Shown here piece by piece: positions 28,213-36,057 of a stretch of 64,000 nucleotides of DNA (positions are counted from its first letter, which is position 1; each line of letters begins with the position of its first letter). A program made the position numbers and the translations under genes. The DNA comes from CAVONV01 sp963697355 (GTDB lineage Bacteria > Acidobacteriota > Vicinamibacteria > Marinacidobacterales > DATDRI01). Under the pieces are notes generated by a model. It worked only from the letters and a program-made list of their open reading frames with translations. It had not been told where the DNA came from and made no database searches. Location: positions 40,570 to 104,569 of the forward strand of contig CAVONV010000001.1 of NCBI GenBank assembly GCA_963697355.1, read 5' to 3'.

Positions 28213-28701
28213 CTAGGCCTTGCTCATTTCGCCCAAACGCTTCGCAGCAAGCTCCACCGCATCGATGATCTGCAGATAGCCCGTGCATCGACAGAGGTTA
28301 CCCGCCAAAAATGCCTTGATGTCTTCTCGAGTCGGCTCTCGGTTCCGGTCCAGAAGTGCTTTCGCCGCCAGCAGAATCCCAGGCGTGCAGTAGCCGCACT
28401 GCGCCGCTCCTATCTCCGCGAAGGCTTTCTGCAGGGGGTGAGGCATTCCTTGCTCGTACATTCCTTCGACGGTCACGATGTCTCTTCCCTCGAGCTCGAC
28501 AGGAAGAGCGAGGCAGGACAGGACAGGCTCTCCGTCAACAAGCACTGTACAAGCGCCGCACTCGCCGAGCTCACATCCGTGTTTCGTGCCGGTCAACCCG
28601 AGATCCTCTCGAAGCACCTCTAGCAGGGTCTTATGAGGAGGCGCCCACACTTCGGCCGGCTCTCCGTTCACCTTGAAGTGAAGCCGTACCCGCTCAGCCA
28701 T
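28213..28701 (-). CDS. hcrC: 2Fe-2S subunit of the molybdenum hydroxylase
   Basis: A 162-residue two-domain iron-sulfur subunit. The plant-ferredoxin-like cluster ligands are in GCELGECGACTVLVDG with a further Cys in SCLAL. The second cluster ligands are in AQCGYCTPGILL and NLCRCTGY. These four-helix-bundle ligands are diagnostic for the family. Start ATG 28701 gives MAERVRLHFKVNG, the normal beginning; the frame continues to 28845 through the dispersed repeat and that extension is rejected. First gene of the hcrCAB operon. A promoter may lie in the repeat-bearing gap shared with the divergent CAP gene. Confidence 0.88.
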   Translation of the reverse strand: MAERVRLHFKVNGEPAEVWAPPHKTLLEVLREDLGLTGTKHGCELGECGACTVLVDGEPVLSCLALPVELEGRDIVTVEGMYEQGMPHPLQKAFAEIGAAQCGYCTPGILLAAKALLDRNREPTREDIKAFLAGNLCRCTGYLQIIDAVELAAKRLGEMSKA

Positions 28702-28741
28702 CGCTGACAATCTACCACAATCAGGGCACACCGCGGCAGTC

Positions 28742-28843
28742 GAGCAGCCCGCCTTCGCTCCGCACAGGGCGGAGCTACGTCGACGCCTCGCCGGAGCCGT
28801 TGGCCTGAGACAATCGCCGCCGGCGTAGGTGGGTCGAGCAGTC
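28742..28843. repeat. GC-rich dispersed hairpin repeat, copy 2 (family A)
   Basis: Starts GAGCAGCCCGCCTTCGCTCC and ends GGCGTAGGTGGGTCGAGC followed by AGTC, closely matching copy 1 at 7462-7573 in the same orientation. It lies between the divergent hcrC and CAP-protein genes. Confidence 0.75.
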
Positions 28844-28876
28844 AAAACCTCGCCCTCCCACTTTTGGTGGGGGGCG

Positions 28877-29383
28877 ATGCGAGCGCTAAGATGGACGTAT
28901 ATGCCTCTCGTCCTTTATGTGCTCTTGACGGCACTAGTGGGCCAATTCGCGACGAGCCAACCTCTAGACACGAAGGCTTTGGAACAGGATATGTACCGAC
29001 TCGTCAACATCGAACGGGAAGCAAGGGGGCTCGCGAAGCTGGAGGTTCTGCCTGTATTGGCCGACGTTGCGAGGCAACACAGCCGGGCGATGGCAGAGCG
29101 AGACGAAGTGGCGCACGAGCTCGACGGGGAGCGGTTCGACACACGCATCAAGATCGTCGTCCCCGGCGCCTGTCACTTAGGGGAGAACATCACCAAGCAC
29201 TACACGATCGAATATGCCCTCGCAGACCTTATGGGCAGCCCGGGGCATAGGGGCAATATCCTGGACCCCAAATATACAATCCTCGGCATCGGTATCGTTC
29301 AGAACGAGGAGGGACTCCTTTACATAACGCAGGATTTCATTGGTATGTGTAAGGAAAAGGAGAAGAAGGCCCGCCTTCGCTAA
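28877..29383 (+). CDS. secreted CAP-domain (SCP/PR-1, YkwD-like) protein
   Basis: A 168-residue protein with an N-terminal hydrophobic segment (TYMPLVLYVLLTALVGQFAT). The CAP domain shows NIEREARGLAKLEVLPVLAD, ARQHSRAMAERDEVAHELDG, HLGENI and GHRGNILDPKYTILGIGIV, including the His and Glu residues usual in the CAP cavity. Bacterial CAP proteins are secreted and of mostly unknown function. The last four residues and the stop are encoded inside the family B repeat at 29370, so the original C-terminus may have been replaced. ATG 28877 follows a G-rich stretch; ATG 28901 is an alternative. Confidence 0.78.
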   Translation: MRALRWTYMPLVLYVLLTALVGQFATSQPLDTKALEQDMYRLVNIEREARGLAKLEVLPVLADVARQHSRAMAERDEVAHELDGERFDTRIKIVVPGACHLGENITKHYTIEYALADLMGSPGHRGNILDPKYTILGIGIVQNEEGLLYITQDFIGMCKEKEKKARLR

Positions 29384-29469
29384 AGCTTCCGCCTTCGCCA
29401 AGGCTACGGCGGACAAGACGGCGGGTCCGCCGTTAGGCCCGTAGAGGCATCTTCCAACGGAGTAGGCGG
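29370..29469. repeat. GC-rich dispersed repeat (family B), copy 2
   Basis: Contains CTAAAGCTTCCGCCTTCGCC and AAGGCTACGGCGGACAAGAC, near-identical to the copy at 20617. It begins inside the CAP-protein reading frame and is followed by purine-rich GAGAGGAAGGAGAAAGTAGG and a TGAGTTCTGAG run (29538-29575), all in the convergent gap before folC. Confidence 0.7.
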
Positions 29470-29499
29470 AGAGGAAGGAGAAAGTAGGTAGTGGAGTTG

Positions 29500-30855
29500 T
29501 TATGGGTCGTTGGTATCTTCGATCCGGATGCGACCTCTGCTGAGTTCTGAGTTCTGAGATCTGAGTTCTTCCGCCAGGATCTGCTTCACTTCTCCCGCCA
29601 AGAACGTCGAGCCCGCGACGATGATCTCCCCCTCTTCGCCGGCCAGTTGTCGCGCCCGGGCAAGGGCCCGATCTGTCGGCTCGATAGCCTCGGCCACTAG
29701 GCCATTCTCGACGGCCCAATCGACCACCGGCTGAGGATTCCTTGCCCTTCGATTGGGCGGTTTCGTCGCTACCATGGCACGAACATGGGCCAGGAGGGGC
29801 CCGAGGATGCCGGGAATCGACTTGTCGTCCATGAGCGCAAACAGCAGCACTCGATGGTGATGCGGCTGCGACGCCAGGTATCGAGCCAAAGCGGCGGCAC
29901 CGAGAGGGTTGTGCGCCGAATCGATGAGAAGTGACGGACGACTACAAATCTTTTCGAGCCTTGCCTCCCAGTGGGTATCGGCCACCCCGGATCGCACGGC
30001 ATCTCGGGAAACGTTCAAGCCGACGCTCGCGGATATCTCAGCCGCCCGCACAGCCACGGCCAGGTTTTCCACTTGGTGCGCACCCCGTAACGGGAGGAGA
30101 AGCTCTTCGTAGACAGCCTCAGGAGTCACCAAGCGCACCTTTTGCTTCCCGTTGATCGTCTCGGCCTCCGCGCTAGTCTCTTTGTCTGTTTCGAACAGCA
30201 AAGAGCCTTGGCGCGCCGCTTCCGCTCGAACGACATCGAGTGCCTCCCGCTCTAAGGATCCCACCACAACGGGACACCCGGGTTTGATGGTGGCTGCCTT
30301 TTCCGAGGCGATAGCTTCCAACGTGTTCCCGAGGAAACGCTCATGGTCGAGTCCGATCCGGGTGATGATGGTCATAGAGGCGGGAGCGATGTTCGTCGCG
30401 TCCCACCTTCCGCCCATGCCCACTTCCAAAACCGCGACCTCGGCACCCTTTCGCCTGAAGAACTCGAAAGCACAAGCTGTTGTGACCTCAAAGAAAGTAG
30501 GCTCGGTGAGCAACGTTTCTCGCTTGCGGAGACGCGTCGCAGCACCTCTGACCCTTTCGACAACCGACGCGAGCTCTTCGGCGGAGATGAGCGCTCCAGC
30601 AACCATCATCCGCTCTTCCAGTCGGACGAGGTGCGGCGAGGTATACCGGCCCGTGCAATATCCGGCGGCTCGTAGGATAGACTCCAGAAGAGCGGCTGTG
30701 GAACCCTTTCCGTTGGTGCCGGCAACAAGGATAGAACGGTAGCTGCGCTCGGGGTGGCCCAGTTCCTTGGCTAATCCCTCGATGTTCTCTAGGCCGAATT
30801 TGATCCCGAGCCGCTCGAGGTCAAGTAGGTAGGTCATTGCCTCAGCATGGTTCAT
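29500..30855 (-). CDS. folC: bifunctional folylpolyglutamate/dihydrofolate synthase
   Basis: About 451 residues of the Mur-ligase superfamily. The P-loop is SILVAGTNGKGSTAALL; the dihydrofolate-binding region and EVGMGGRWDATNI are conserved, as is the C-terminal DSAHNPLGAAALARYL. It adds glutamate to dihydropteroate and to tetrahydrofolate in the cytosol. It lies 114 bp downstream of accD on the same strand, the classic accD-folC arrangement. The start is ATG 30855 (MNHAEAMTYLLDLERLG); no strong ribosome site is visible. The C-terminal tail LRSQNSELSRGRIRI is encoded by the low-complexity repeat run. Confidence 0.92.
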   Translation of the reverse strand: MNHAEAMTYLLDLERLGIKFGLENIEGLAKELGHPERSYRSILVAGTNGKGSTAALLESILRAAGYCTGRYTSPHLVRLEERMMVAGALISAEELASVVERVRGAATRLRKRETLLTEPTFFEVTTACAFEFFRRKGAEVAVLEVGMGGRWDATNIAPASMTIITRIGLDHERFLGNTLEAIASEKAATIKPGCPVVVGSLEREALDVVRAEAARQGSLLFETDKETSAEAETINGKQKVRLVTPEAVYEELLLPLRGAHQVENLAVAVRAAEISASVGLNVSRDAVRSGVADTHWEARLEKICSRPSLLIDSAHNPLGAAALARYLASQPHHHRVLLFALMDDKSIPGILGPLLAHVRAMVATKPPNRRARNPQPVVDWAVENGLVAEAIEPTDRALARARQLAGEEGEIIVAGSTFLAGEVKQILAEELRSQNSELSRGRIRIEDTNDP

Positions 30856-30969
30856 GATGGAAGAACACCAAATCATTCGCCCCCAAATTGACGAGGTCTG
30901 GGCTGATTATGTAAGAGACTATCCAGTTCGATTGGAGTTGGGCTCGAATGAGGCCAGCGGGCATGGATG

Positions 30970-31845
30970 TCAGGAGTGTTCTTCTTCTTCCTGGCGGGTT
31001 GGCTCGTCGCTGAAGAACTTCAGGATCTTTCCCAATGTCTCCTTCATGCTCGTGCGTTCCAGTATCATGTCGAGCAAACCGTGACTCATGAGGTGCTCGG
31101 AGCGCTGGAATCCAGGCGGAACCGGCTGGCGAATCGTTTGCTCGATGACCCGCGGCCCCGCAAACCCAATGAGGGCCCTTGGCTCGGCCACATTCAAGTC
31201 GCCCAGCATGGCAAAGCTGGCCGTGACACCGCCGGTCGTGGGATCGGTAAGTACCGAAATGTAAGGGAGCGCCGCGTCATCGAGTCGCGCCAAGGCAGCG
31301 CTGATCTTCGCCATCTGCATCAAGGAGATGGCTCCTTCTTGCATTCGCGCTCCCCCTGAACGAGAGACGATGACGAGTGGTTTTCGTTCTTGGATGGCCA
31401 GCTCAACGGCTCGCGTGATCATCTCACCGACCACGACACCCATGCTACCACCGATGAAGGTGTACTCCATGACCACCACGATGATGGGAATCCCACAAAC
31501 CGTACCACGGGCCGAAAGGGCCGCATCGTTGAGTCCGATGGCGTCCTTACTTTTTCGGAGACGGTCTCCGTAGCGCTTGGTATCTTTGAATTTCAGAGGA
31601 TCGTTTGAACGAAGGTTCTCGTCGAGTGGCTCGTAAAGACCTCCATCGAGGAGCAATGCGACTCGTTCGGCCGCGTTCAATCCGAAATGGTAGTTACACT
31701 TTGGACAAACGCTGAGGTTCCGAACGACCTCTTTGCGGTAGAGCGTCTCCCCGCACTCTTTGCACTTGAGCCACAATCCCTTTGGGACCCGACTCTTTTC
31801 ATCCGGGGGCGCTAGCGGCGTCCGTTCTTTTTTAAACCAGCTCAT
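30970..31845 (-). CDS. accD: acetyl-CoA carboxylase carboxyltransferase beta subunit
   Basis: A 291-residue AccD. The N-terminal zinc ribbon has C28, C31, C47 and C50 (LKCKECGETLYRKEV, CPKCNYHF). The crotonase-like core carries GGSMGVVVGEMI, SRSGGARMQEGAISLMQMAK and TDPTTGGVTASFAMLGD, which build the carboxybiotin/acetyl-CoA site. With AccA it transfers CO2 to acetyl-CoA for fatty acid synthesis. The C-terminus is acidic (EPTRQEEEEHS). First gene of an accD-folC operon; ATG 31845 gives the standard MSWFKK start. Confidence 0.95.
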   Translation of the reverse strand: MSWFKKERTPLAPPDEKSRVPKGLWLKCKECGETLYRKEVVRNLSVCPKCNYHFGLNAAERVALLLDGGLYEPLDENLRSNDPLKFKDTKRYGDRLRKSKDAIGLNDAALSARGTVCGIPIIVVVMEYTFIGGSMGVVVGEMITRAVELAIQERKPLVIVSRSGGARMQEGAISLMQMAKISAALARLDDAALPYISVLTDPTTGGVTASFAMLGDLNVAEPRALIGFAGPRVIEQTIRQPVPPGFQRSEHLMSHGLLDMILERTSMKETLGKILKFFSDEPTRQEEEEHS

Positions 31846-32039
31846 AGCGACAAGTTAACGATGCTAACAAGTGGCGAGGGCGGCGTCAATTGCTCAGAAT
31901 CCACCCCAGGCAGGCAAAACGAACAAACCAATTGTTATCAGAAGTTTATGGGCCTGAGCACGATGTTCCCCAAAAAGGCTCAACAAGACGTTTATCGGTG
32001 ACCACACTCAGTTGCCCTCGGAGCTCCCGGGCCGCTCCG

Positions 32040-32282
32040 CTAAGGCTCCAGGTCCTCGGAGGCCTCTTCTTCGGCAGGTTCTCGCTCCGTCGTAATCCCC
32101 AGCATCCCACAGGTGGCATCATACATCTTCGCCGCGGCCGTTCTCTTGTCCTGGAGAACTGAAAGCCGCTCCCTGGTCTTCGCCAGCTCTTCTTCGATCT
32201 GCTCGTCGATCTCCTGGAGCTGTCGTTGGACCACCTCCAGAGTCTGTTCATAAACTCGCTTTTCCTCTTCAGTAAGAGACAT
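32040..32282 (-). CDS. small coiled-coil protein
   Basis: An 80-residue acidic protein. Residues 3-50 are one continuous heptad-like helix (YEQTLEVVQRQLQEIDEQI, EEELAKTRERLSVLQ), and the C-terminus is Glu-rich. There is no signal peptide or known motif except a single Cys in ATCGMLG. Start ATG 32282 has TTGAGG seven bases upstream. It follows the Ser/Thr kinase gene by 36 bp on the same strand and may be in its operon. Function unknown. Confidence 0.6.
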   Translation of the reverse strand: MSLTEEEKRVYEQTLEVVQRQLQEIDEQIEEELAKTRERLSVLQDKRTAAAKMYDATCGMLGITTEREPAEEEASEDLEP

Positions 32283-32318
32283 CGTTACCTCAATGCAACA
32301 TTCATCTCTAGGGAATCA

Positions 32319-33698
32319 TTAGATTTCGAAATGGCTCCGCAGGAATCTGGCCAGATCTCCAGAGCCCACTGCCGGTCGTCGTCGGAGGTATGAGTCGAGA
32401 TGGACCAACATCTCAGACGCATCCGGATACCGTTCTTCCGGATCCTTCCGTAACGCCCTTGTCACAACCGCCTCCAGCTCGATCGGCACCGCGGGATTCA
32501 GCGTCGAGGGAGGAATAATTCGAGCCTCTCGCACTCTCTCCAGAATGCTCATCTCCGAATCGCCGGTGAACAACGTCCTGCCGGTCAACATCTCGAAGAG
32601 CACCACACCGAGAGAAAAGATGTCGGACCGATTGTCAATAGCCCGACCCCATGCTTGCTCAGGAGACATGTACAAGAGCTTGCCGCGCAGCGATCCGCTG
32701 TCCGTGTGAGATGCTTTGATCGCCGCTTTCGCAATGCCGAAGTCGACGAGCTTGACCTCCCCCTCATTCGAAATCAGTATGTTCTGCGGACTCACGTCGC
32801 GGTGAACGATTCGAAGCGGTTTCCCCTCGGCGTCGCATTGTCGATGAGCATACTCGAGTGCGCTCCCAAGCTTGCTTGCAACAAGGGCAGCCAAATCGAC
32901 ATCAGGAATGATTCCTTTCTCACGAACTCGAGTCAGAATCGTTCTAAGGTCCATTCCATCAACGAACTCCATGGCAATGAAATAGGAGTCGTCGATCTTA
33001 CCCAACTCGAAGATCTGCACGATATTCGGATGCGACAAACCGGCGACCATTTTGGCCTCATCGATGAACATCTCGACGAAGCCTTTGTTGGTCGAAAGGT
33101 GTGGCAAGATACGCTTGACGGCAACGATCTTCTCGAAACCCTCGACGCCTTTCCGCTTGGCCTGAAAAACCTCCGCCATCCCTCCCATGGCGATTAGATC
33201 GAGCAACAGGTATTCACCGAAGACGTCCGCGTCGGCAGGCTCTTCTCCGGATTCGTCGGCGCCCATCTTCTCAATGGTACGGTTCAGTCTTTCGTCTTGA
33301 AGAAGGGTAGAGTAGGCCAAATCGATTAAAGAATAGTCACTGGGGGAGTCGTCCGGATGGTATTCGCCCGGCACAGTATCAGAGCGGATTTTCTCCTTCT
33401 CGACATCACGAAGGGCAGGCTTCGCGGGAGCTTCTGTATCGTCTGTGGTCTTTGATACCGTCTCGATGGGTTCGGTTGGTTCCGGAATCTCGACGCGCGA
33501 TGGAGCTTCGAGCTCGAGGCCTTCTTCGCTGAAGTCCTCGATGATATCTCCAAAGAGATCTTGTGACGTTAGAAGCTCATTGGGGTCGGCTGAGCCCGAC
33601 GTTCGAACCCTTTTTCTTATCTTATCGGCAGGAACGTTGAGTATCTTTTCGTAAGATGCCCCTCCTGCAAGGGGACTTTTGTCCTTGTCCTGTGGCAT
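32319..33698 (-). CDS. PknB-type serine/threonine protein kinase
   Basis: About 459 residues. The first 155 are low-complexity and acidic, with no known domain. The kinase domain runs from GEYLLLDLIAMGGMAEVFQA (Gly-rich loop) through the VAVKRIL lysine, HRDVSPQNIL catalytic loop and LVDFGIAKA (DFG), to LYMSPEQAWG and a final regulatory helix region. No transmembrane helix or PASTA domain is present, so it is a soluble kinase. I use ATG 33698 because GGAGG lies upstream and the frame before it begins with a TTG. A good promoter sits at 33742-33770. Substrates are unknown, but the HAMP protein upstream on the same strand is a candidate. Confidence 0.88.
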   Translation of the reverse strand: MPQDKDKSPLAGGASYEKILNVPADKIRKRVRTSGSADPNELLTSQDLFGDIIEDFSEEGLELEAPSRVEIPEPTEPIETVSKTTDDTEAPAKPALRDVEKEKIRSDTVPGEYHPDDSPSDYSLIDLAYSTLLQDERLNRTIEKMGADESGEEPADADVFGEYLLLDLIAMGGMAEVFQAKRKGVEGFEKIVAVKRILPHLSTNKGFVEMFIDEAKMVAGLSHPNIVQIFELGKIDDSYFIAMEFVDGMDLRTILTRVREKGIIPDVDLAALVASKLGSALEYAHRQCDAEGKPLRIVHRDVSPQNILISNEGEVKLVDFGIAKAAIKASHTDSGSLRGKLLYMSPEQAWGRAIDNRSDIFSLGVVLFEMLTGRTLFTGDSEMSILERVREARIIPPSTLNPAVPIELEAVVTRALRKDPEERYPDASEMLVHLDSYLRRRPAVGSGDLARFLRSHFEI

Positions 33699-33741
33699 GA
33701 GAGCAGTCGCCTCCAACTGCCGGGAATGATTTCGTATATGC

Positions 33742-33770
33742 AGTATATGGGCGCATCACCTTGCGGTCAA
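33742..33770 (-). promoter_or_regulatory. sigma70-type promoter of the Ser/Thr kinase gene
   Basis: On the minus strand TTGACC (33770-33765) and TATACT (33747-33742) are exactly 17 bp apart, 43 bp before ATG 33698. This separates the kinase gene from the HAMP gene as its own transcription unit. Confidence 0.7.
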
Positions 33771-33849
33771 AAGTCGGATGAGTGTCCACTGCCGGTCTAG
33801 ACACCATTCTGCACCCGATTCGGGATTCGCTGACACCCAAAATCGACGC

Positions 33850-34491
33850 TTAGTGCACAGCCGGTGAGAACTGGTTGCTCTTCTCAGCCGGCTCCCGGGG
33901 CTCTTCCGGGGTGAGCCCGACCCGTTGTTCCTTTTTCTCCCGAAGCTCGCGCAGAAAGCCCTTTGCTTTTTCGGGCTGATCCCAATGCGCCTCGATCTTT
34001 TTCAGGGCCTCTATCTCGCGAGAGCTCTGCTCTTTGAGCCCGCGCAGCATGTTGTTGAAATATCCGGGCAAATCTTTCAGGAAGTCGCGGTCTCGGAAAC
34101 GGATCTCGAAGTTGACATCGCCTTCACTGACTCGGTTGAGTGAGAGCTTCACGCGGTAGATGGGACCCGCAATCTGGTTGCTCATGTACATACCGATGAT
34201 GCCCACCATGATAAGCCCGAACACGGCGATGAAGCCGAGGGCGATGGTGAACAGAACGGGCGCCGACAACAGTGGTGCAATTCCTTCCCGCGGAACGAGG
34301 TTGTAGAAACGCTGGATGTGTCCCTCATAGAAATAGAAGAGGATGATCGAGAAGAAAATGGAGTTTGCTGCCCAGATCGCCAGCAGAAGCCCGATCAGTC
34401 GGTACTGAAACGGCTTGTCGACGATATAACGGCGACGACGACGATGCGCCCAATTCTTTTGCTGGGGACTCGAATCGGTCTGGCTGCTCAT
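33850..34491 (-). CDS. HAMP-domain membrane protein without output domain
   Basis: A 213-residue protein. A basic N-terminus (AHRRRRRYIVDKPFQY) precedes helix 1 (31-55) and a short periplasmic loop of about 20 residues. Helix 2 (77-101) leads into a HAMP domain (102-160: NQIAGPIYRVKLSLNRVSEG). The rest is a charged helical tail with no kinase, cyclase or chemotaxis signalling module. It may be a scaffold or regulator working with a partner, perhaps the nearby Ser/Thr kinase; this is inference. ATG 34491 has GGGAGG seven bases upstream. Confidence 0.75.
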   Translation of the reverse strand: MSSQTDSSPQQKNWAHRRRRRYIVDKPFQYRLIGLLLAIWAANSIFFSIILFYFYEGHIQRFYNLVPREGIAPLLSAPVLFTIALGFIAVFGLIMVGIIGMYMSNQIAGPIYRVKLSLNRVSEGDVNFEIRFRDRDFLKDLPGYFNNMLRGLKEQSSREIEALKKIEAHWDQPEKAKGFLRELREKKEQRVGLTPEEPREPAEKSNQFSPAVH

Positions 34492-34697
34492 TGAAAACCT
34501 CCCTCTTGCCACTTTCAAGAAACAGTGCGAGACACTCGGACGCCGCCTGGGAGTTCGTCATGATGCCACGCCCCCCAAAGCCCAATGAATGTGTTTACTT
34601 ATGAATTGAGATCGCCTAAGTGTACCATGCCCTTCCCACCCCTGGCAACATGGCACAAACATGCCAAAACAAACTGAAGTGAGGCGGGAGACCTCTA

Positions 34698-35327
34698 TTA
34701 GCCCCGGCCCGGTTTGAAGAATCGTGTCCCTCCCTCGATGGACCCTATCTCGCGACGGAGGATTTCGAGGTCGGTCTCGGGATCGGAAAAGTCGACCTCA
34801 GCGGTATTGACGATAAGAAGAGGCGTCGTCGAGTAGTGAAAGAAGAAGAAGTCGAATGCTTTCACTAACTCGCCAAGATAAGTTTCCTTGGGTCCCAGAT
34901 CTCCTTTGCGGCTTTTCGCCCTGAGCCGCTTCGTGAGAACTTCAGCGGGCGCTTGCATGTAGATGACCAGCTCCGGCGGTGGCACTTCGCCGGCCAGCAC
35001 TCCATAGATTTTTTCGTAGAGGGCAAGCTCGGTGTCATCTAAATTGAGGTAAGCGAATATTTTGTCCTTCGCAAAAAGGAAGTCACAGATTGTCAATTGG
35101 TGGAAGAGCTCCCGCTGCGCGAGCTCCGAAAGCTGGCGGTAGCGGCTGAGCAGAAAAAACATTTGGGCTTGAAAGGCTGCGCCGGGCTTACCCGTGTAGA
35201 AAGCCCGGAGGAATGGATTTCCACCCTCCTCGAGGACGATCGATGCCTCACGCCCCGCTAGACGCTCCACGAGACCGGTCTTTCCCACTCCGGGAGGTCC
35301 TTCGACGGCGATGTAATGATGGTCCAT
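34698..35327 (-). CDS. deoxynucleoside kinase
   Basis: A 209-residue kinase of the dNK/dAK-dGK type. The P-loop is GPPGVGKT (10-17); later come the ICDFLFAKDKIFAYLNL block containing the DxxFxxD-like region and the LID-type KRLRAKSRKGDLG. It phosphorylates deoxynucleosides with ATP for DNA precursor salvage. The gene starts 3 bp after folK ends on the same strand, so the two are cotranscribed. Confidence 0.85.
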   Translation of the reverse strand: MDHHYIAVEGPPGVGKTGLVERLAGREASIVLEEGGNPFLRAFYTGKPGAAFQAQMFFLLSRYRQLSELAQRELFHQLTICDFLFAKDKIFAYLNLDDTELALYEKIYGVLAGEVPPPELVIYMQAPAEVLTKRLRAKSRKGDLGPKETYLGELVKAFDFFFFHYSTTPLLIVNTAEVDFSDPETDLEILRREIGSIEGGTRFFKPGRG

Positions 35328-35330
35328 CCG

Positions 35331-35834
35331 TTACCTCGGGACGAGCGTGCCGGCACGAACGACGGCCGATGTGTCGTTGCAATGACTCAGCATTTCCTGC
35401 GTGTTCAAACCCAATTTGGGGTGAATGAGCTCAGGAGCGATCTCCGCGAGCGGCACGAGGACGAAACGCCGAAGATGGAGCCTTGGGTGAGGCAACGTGA
35501 GCTCCGTCCTATTCAAGATGAGACTTCCCATAAGAAGCAGATCCAGGTCGATGGTGCGGGGACCATGGTATACCTTTCTCTCACGGCCCTGAGCGAGCTC
35601 GATCGTCTGGCAGATTCGGAGAAGCTCGTATGGACTGAATTCCGAGCGCACGCAGGCGACACAATTCAAGAACCAGCCCTCCGTCGGCGCATCCACCGGC
35701 TCGGTGCGATAGAGACTCGATACCTCCCCGATTTCGAGCGAGCGTTTACCCAGGTCATAGAGGGCTTGTTCAATCTGGACCTCGGGATCGCTCAGATTGG
35801 AACCCAATCCTATATAGGTTCTGCCGACCGCCAC
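35331..35834 (-). CDS. folK: 2-amino-4-hydroxy-6-hydroxymethyldihydropteridine pyrophosphokinase
   Basis: A 167-residue HPPK. The N-terminal YIGLGSNL, the SSLYRTEPVDAP pterin loop, the FLNCVACV strand and the RTIDLDLLLMG Asp pair that binds Mg-ATP are all present. It pyrophosphorylates 6-hydroxymethyl-dihydropterin in folate synthesis. The start is GTG 35834. A TATAAT box lies only six bases before it, so the message may be leaderless. Coupled to the deoxynucleoside kinase gene downstream. Confidence 0.93.
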   Translation of the reverse strand: MAVGRTYIGLGSNLSDPEVQIEQALYDLGKRSLEIGEVSSLYRTEPVDAPTEGWFLNCVACVRSEFSPYELLRICQTIELAQGRERKVYHGPRTIDLDLLLMGSLILNRTELTLPHPRLHLRRFVLVPLAEIAPELIHPKLGLNTQEMLSHCNDTSAVVRAGTLVPR

Positions 35835-35840
35835 GCGGCG

Positions 35841-35846
35841 ATTATA
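35841..35846 (-). promoter_or_regulatory. TATAAT box just before folK start
   Basis: TATAAT on the minus strand ends 6 nt before GTG 35834, so transcription would begin at or next to the start codon. No ribosome site is visible. The -35 region is weak. Confidence 0.4.
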
Positions 35847-36057
35847 GACAATTCGACGAGGAAATCAGAACCGGGATCTAGCCGCCAGTGAACCCGAACT
35901 CACGCCAACAAGATCGCGCGGCCGATCTCCTGGCCTCGCCTCTCGCCACGTCGTTGCAAACGGGGCCCACGGAGAATGGGTTCCTATTTAGCGTCGGATC
36001 GCGATAAGATTCGGGGTAGTGCGATCCCGATATTCGAGTTATCCAAAAGTGCCACCC

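Noticed and set aside
28702..28845. N-terminal extension of the hcrC frame
   Set aside because: It reads through the dispersed hairpin repeat and lacks family homology before MAERVRLHF.
34651..34666. Possible sigma54 promoter TGGCACAAACATGCCA
   Set aside because: The distance between the GG and GC elements is 9 rather than 10 nt, so it is better seen as a TGGCA/TGCCA dyad.
36019..36057. Upstream GTG start of the acyl-CoA synthetase
   Set aside because: The extra 13 residues are not family-like, and the G-run is too close to serve as a ribosome site.
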